A DNA stretch of 8,314 nt, taken from positions 1 through 8,314 of the forward strand of contig JAKAOI010000076.1 in NCBI GenBank assembly GCA_021812265.1, in the 5' to 3' direction. Position 1 is the stretch's first letter; each line of letters begins with the position of its first letter. Of this stretch, positions 5,303-8,314 are shown piece after piece. The translations under genes and the position numbers were made by a program. The notes beneath the pieces were generated by a model, which saw only the letters and a program-made list of their open reading frames with translations, made no database searches and was not told the origin of the DNA. This stretch comes from Chloroflexota bacterium. Lineage in GTDB: Bacteria; Chloroflexota; Ktedonobacteria; Ktedonobacterales; JACDGC01.

Positions 5303-6562
5303 CATTTCTGCTACTTTTTCGGCCATTGCCACTGCATAGTTTTGGCCGCGATCATGCGGATATACCTGAAACATGTTTGCCAAAAACACATTATCTATCG
5401 GTGTTTTATGCGGCGGTATCTGCTTTTTGAATGAGCAGGTAACAACCGGCTGCGCAAATGGCGCCGCAAAGCTCCAACTTTGCTGAATCCACGAAGCGTC
5501 AACCGCGGAATTTAAGCGCTGCAGCGCGGGCAGATACAGTTTCAGTATTTCATCTTTTCCCATTTTCATTATGGGGTGTTCCATCGGCAAGTAATTTCCC
5601 AAATAAAGCAAAACGCTCCCCTTATAATCATCGGCGGGAATCATATTTGTGTGCTCTACCGCAGCGAGAAACGGCATAGTTGCGTCGGTGATATTCAGCC
5701 AATAAATAGAATTTGGCAGAACTTTTTGCCGCAGCGCCAAAATGAGGCAATGGGCGCCTAACGCATTGACCGAAGCGTATTTTCGGTGAAAAGATGGGAT
5801 GGTTGGGAGCAGATTTAGGGTTACCGCTGTGGGAAGTGTTGAAACGACCTTATCCGCAGTGATGGTTCCTTTTGAAGTTTCGATAATCAGTTTTTTATTT
5901 TTTCCCTCACGAATTTTCTGCGCTGTGGTTTGGTATTCTATGTGCGTTCCCATAGCCTGTATAATCTGTTCCAGCCGGTTATACACTAATTGAAAGCCGC
6001 CTCTTACATATCCCAGTTTAGCGGAACGGTCGTGTACTCGCGCCCAGAACCACGCCAATGAAACTTCCGAGGCATAGCCGCCGAATTTACCGCGCAGCAA
6101 AGGATTCCACACAGAATCTGCGGCGGCGCGGCCCATCCAGCGATTCAGCCAAGCTTCGGCGGTAGTTTTTTCGTAATAGGCGTTATTTGCCGTTAGTTTT
6201 AATGCGGCAATGGCGGCGCCCATCCGCAGCCTATTGATCATAGAAATGGGAGAGAATTGCAGAACTGATAGGGCAGAGTCGAGCCGATAGATCGAATTAT
6301 GTACTAAAGATGCGGTGACTGGTGAAAACCATTCCAGTTTATCTGCCAGACCGATATCAGACAGTAATTTTATGATAGCCTTGTCACTGGTAAAAATATG
6401 GTGATAAAATTTTTCCAGCCATGCGCCTTCGACTTCAAAGCCGGCGGCAAGCCCGCCGGGAAGGTTTTCTTTTTCAATAATAGTAACGTGGTCACCCAGT
6501 AAAGACCGGCGCAACGCCAAAACTAATCCGGTTGCGCCGGCGCCAAGAATAACAGTTTCCAT
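5294..6562 (-). CDS. FAD-dependent amine-oxidase-like oxidoreductase (protoporphyrinogen oxidase/desaturase superfamily)
   Basis: A 422-residue flavoprotein. Seen: the N-terminal Rossmann dinucleotide-binding motif GAGATG (7-12), the acidic end of the second strand (IIEKE, Glu30), and the LPGGLAAGF segment (34-42) that together bind FAD. EKFYHHIFTSD follows (about 50-60), and near the C-terminus NVFLANMFQVYPHDRGQNYA (about 383-402), which resembles the second FAD contact of this superfamily. Length fits. Relatives include HemY/HemG-like oxidases, carotenoid desaturases and oxidoreductases found in polysaccharide clusters; the substrate cannot be inferred. There is no signal peptide: the hydrophobic start is the nucleotide-binding strand. 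The ATG is placed at METVILGAG because that motif must be near the N-terminus, but no strong Shine-Dalgarno site precedes it. It lies 160 bp downstream of the response regulator on the same strand. Confidence 0.88.
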   Translation of the reverse strand: METVILGAGATGLVLALRRSLLGDHVTIIEKENLPGGLAAGFEVEGAWLEKFYHHIFTSDKAIIKLLSDIGLADKLEWFSPVTASLVHNSIYRLDSALSVLQFSPISMINRLRMGAAIAALKLTANNAYYEKTTAEAWLNRWMGRAAADSVWNPLLRGKFGGYASEVSLAWFWARVHDRSAKLGYVRGGFQLVYNRLEQIIQAMGTHIEYQTTAQKIREGKNKKLIIETSKGTITADKVVSTLPTAVTLNLLPTIPSFHRKYASVNALGAHCLILALRQKVLPNSIYWLNITDATMPFLAAVEHTNMIPADDYKGSVLLYLGNYLPMEHPIMKMGKDEILKLYLPALQRLNSAVDASWIQQSWSFAAPFAQPVVTCSFKKQIPPHKTPIDNVFLANMFQVYPHDRGQNYAVAMAEKVAEMLD

Positions 6563-6591
6563 GAATATAGTACAGCCTGAATCTTTTTAAT

Positions 6592-6605
6592 GCGCCTGCC
6601 GGCGC
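6592..6605. other. Small GC-rich hairpin in the regulator-FAD gene gap
   Basis: GCGCC (6592-6596) and GGCGC (6601-6605) enclose a 4-base loop, about 30 bp upstream of the FAD gene start. On the plus strand TTTT follows directly, but no plus-strand gene ends here. On the minus strand it would lie in the leader of the FAD gene or end the regulator transcript, followed by ATTAAAAAG rather than a T-run. The rest of the 160-bp gap shows no clear promoter; TTTACA near 6672-6677 on the minus strand lacks a good -10. Confidence 0.35.
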
Positions 6606-6722
6606 TTTTAGTGTGGAAGAAATTTGACGTAAGCCGCAAAAAACAGTACTATTGAACGAAAATAGTTTGTAAACAGCAGGCTTCGCATTAGGATCAAGCC
6701 GGGATGAATAACGACGCCATGG

Positions 6723-7445
6723 CTAGATTTCTTCTCCGGGAACTACCGGCATAATATATCCTACACCCATTTTTGTGTGAATATAGCTTGAATTTTCCTC
6801 ATTCGGCTCCAGTTTATGCCGCAGCCGGTTAATATTTACCTGAAGCAGATGGCTTTCTCCGCTGTATTCTGATCCCCACACATGTTCCAGCAACATATCC
6901 TGAGTAACCACCCTGCCGGCGTTTTGCGACAAGTAAGTAAGCAATCTGAATTCAATCGGTGTCAGCGCAATGAGTTGATCTTTGAGTAAAACCTGATGCT
7001 GCGCTAAATCAATTTTCATATCGCCAACGGTAATAACCGGGTTCAGCCCTTGCTTCACCTCAACTTGTGTCATTTGCGAGCGTCGCAGCACGGCGCGCAC
7101 GCGGGCCATTAACTCTTCGACGCTGAATGGTTTGGTTAAATAATCATCTGCGCCGAGATCCAGTCCGCGGATTTTATCGTGATCTTGTCCGCGCGCAGTA
7201 AGGATGATAATTGGCATGGCGGTAAATTTACGCGCTTCTTCGCAGACGGTAAATCCATCCATTTTGGGCATCATCACATCGAGAAGCGCGATATCAGGTG
7301 ATTCGCTATGAATAACATTTAATGCTTCTTGGCCGTTATTTGCCGTAAGAACGGAATAACCTTCCAATTGGAAGTTGCGCGAAACCAGACGTAAAAGCTG
7401 GGGGTCGTCATCCGCGACAAGAACGGTAATTTTCTTAGCAGGCAT
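6723..7445 (-). CDS. OmpR/PhoB-type response regulator
   Basis: A 240-residue DNA-binding response regulator. The receiver domain (about 5-120) has the acidic pocket ADDD (11-14), phosphoacceptor Asp56 in LLDVMMPKMDG, Thr83 in ILTARG, and Lys105 in LTKPF, so all switch residues are present. The C-terminal winged helix (about 137-235) shows LTPIEFRLLTYLSQNAGRVV and VNINRLRHKLE, typical of the OmpR group; the final segment (IHTKMGVGYIM) is the wing. The ATG has AAGGGA (7455-7460) 9 bases upstream. The gene follows a histidine kinase on the same strand after 166 bp, making that kinase its likely partner. The genes controlled are unknown; the FAD oxidoreductase downstream is one candidate but no operator was found. 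Confidence 0.96.
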   Translation of the reverse strand: MPAKKITVLVADDDPQLLRLVSRNFQLEGYSVLTANNGQEALNVIHSESPDIALLDVMMPKMDGFTVCEEARKFTAMPIIILTARGQDHDKIRGLDLGADDYLTKPFSVEELMARVRAVLRRSQMTQVEVKQGLNPVITVGDMKIDLAQHQVLLKDQLIALTPIEFRLLTYLSQNAGRVVTQDMLLEHVWGSEYSGESHLLQVNINRLRHKLEPNEENSSYIHTKMGVGYIMPVVPGEEI

Positions 7446-7523
7446 TGAAGTAGTTCCCTTTCAAATCTATGTGAAGATGTATTACGGATAGGACTTAACT
7501 GTACCAGGAATTTGCAAAGGCCG

Positions 7524-7538
7524 CTGGAAGATTTCCAG
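7524..7538. other. Small perfect inverted repeat in the kinase-regulator gap
   Basis: CTGGAA (7524-7529) and TTCCAG (7533-7538) flank a 3-base centre. It lies in the 166-bp gap (7446-7611) upstream of the regulator start. It could be a hairpin in a joint transcript or an operator for autoregulation; there is no T-run to make it a terminator. I see no other gene in this gap. Confidence 0.35.
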
Positions 7539-7611
7539 TTCCAAATCCTTATGACTAAGCAAAAGCCCTAATGAATAAATTGAGCGTATAAGGTGTAAAG
7601 AAGCCAAAAAT

Positions 7612-8314
7612 TTAATCATCGGGGAAATTGGGGCCAAGAGGCAGCAAAACATGAAATGCGCTGCCGTTGGCGGCGTCACTTTCAGCCCAAATAGTTCCAT
7701 TATGATTTTCAATGATTTTTTTGCTAATTGCAAGTCCCAAGCCCATGCCGCTTGTTTCTCGTATTAACCTGTTATCTATTCTATAGAATCGGTCAAAAAT
7801 TTTATTTAGGTATTGCGTGTCAATACCGATCCCTTTATCAGAAATGATGATTTCAACCATAGAGTTATCTATGGAAGATTCTGCGTCTTCGATAGATTTT
7901 TCGGGAACGATGAGCTTCATGGTAATAGAAATTTCTCCCCCCTCCGGAGAAAATTTTACCGCGTTATCAATAATATTATCAAATACCTCGCGCATGCGCC
8001 GGGAGTCACCGACAACAATTGGGGGTGGGTTGGCCACCGGCGGCGAGAAGCGTATGCTATATGGATTCGGCAACGCCAACGCTTTGAATTCGGCCGCTTG
8101 AATCGACTCATCGACAATTTGCGTGATATTTAAAGGAAATTTTTCAAAATTATTAGCGTCAGATTGCAGTTCGGCGTATTCCAAAAGCAAGCTTACAAGT
8201 CGTTCAAGTTTTTCACCTGCCTCGGAAATAGCGCGCAAAAAATCTTTGCGTTCCTCGGCGGTAATTTTTTTTTCATAGCGCATGAGGGTATGCGTATATC
8301 CTTTAATTGCCGCC
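7612..8314 (-). CDS. Sensor histidine kinase, HisKA/PhoR-like, N-terminal part outside window
   Basis: The frame stays open to the window edge. Reading backwards from the ATG at 8281-8283, the codons give AAIKGYTHTL, which normally follows the phosphoacceptor box (HELRTPL). The true start is therefore well beyond the window, and the ATG is internal. Seen in the visible part, numbered from that ATG: the second dimerisation helix (about 10-45), N box FDNIIDNAVKFSPEGG (101-116), G1 box DKGIGI (149-154), the F box IFDRFYRID (162-170), and G2 box GMGLGLAI (179-186). The C-terminus (HVLLPLGPNFPDD) is typical. The ATPase domain carries a short acidic insert (VPEKSIEDAESSIDNS) between two strands. 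The sensor region and phosphorylated histidine are not visible. It should phosphorylate the OmpR-type regulator encoded just downstream. Confidence 0.94.
   Translation of the reverse strand, partial: AAIKGYTHTLMRYEKKITAEERKDFLRAISEAGEKLERLVSLLLEYAELQSDANNFEKFPLNITQIVDESIQAAEFKALALPNPYSIRFSPPVANPPPIVVGDSRRMREVFDNIIDNAVKFSPEGGEISITMKLIVPEKSIEDAESSIDNSMVEIIISDKGIGIDTQYLNKIFDRFYRIDNRLIRETSGMGLGLAISKKIIENHNGTIWAESDAANGSAFHVLLPLGPNFPDD

Overview
The window carries an ordinary bacterial chromosomal segment: two partial two-component systems at the edges, an iron-sulfur cluster assembly gene pair (sufS and sufU) in the middle, and an intact insertion sequence sitting between that pair. Promoters look sigma-70/sigma-A like and most genes have a purine-rich Shine-Dalgarno site. 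The SufS plus SufU pair (rather than IscU), the kinase H-box ELHDETGQALSSLL, and the style of the FAD-dependent oxidoreductase suggest Chloroflexota. A Bacillota-like or other monoderm host is the alternative. This is inference from family resemblance; no rRNA or other phylogenetic marker is present.

Layout on the plus strand: the 3' part of a membrane HisKA_3-type histidine kinase (2-949), an isochorismatase-family hydrolase (1520-2083), sufS (2273-3523), an IS4-type insertion sequence (3638-4839, transposase 3718-4833) and sufU (4886-5284). On the minus strand: a 79-residue unrecognised protein with a very good promoter (957-1196), an FAD-dependent amine-oxidase-like protein (5294-6562), an OmpR/PhoB-type response regulator (6723-7445) and the 3' part of its presumed histidine kinase (7612-8314, running off the window).

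How the parts fit: SufS is the PLP cysteine desulfurase and SufU its zinc-containing sulfur acceptor, so the two should act as one module. They were about 153 bp apart before the IS landed between them, leaving a 7-bp target duplication (TTATCAT) and perfect 13-bp terminal inverted repeats. sufU keeps its own Shine-Dalgarno site but is now separated from a TTGACA promoter-like site. sufU and the FAD gene converge with only 9 bp between stop codons, and a strong stem covers both stops. On the right, kinase then regulator form a PhoR/PhoB-like pair read leftward, followed by the FAD gene.

The least explained part is 1197-1519. It holds divergent promoters for the small protein (leftward) and the hydrolase (rightward). 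Between them is a GC-rich double-hairpin block with matching GGCGCC loops, bracketed by two copies of a 19-bp A-rich direct repeat. It looks like a dispersed intergenic element or a structured RNA and is the best candidate here for something undescribed. I see no CRISPR array, tRNA, rRNA or obvious new defence system.
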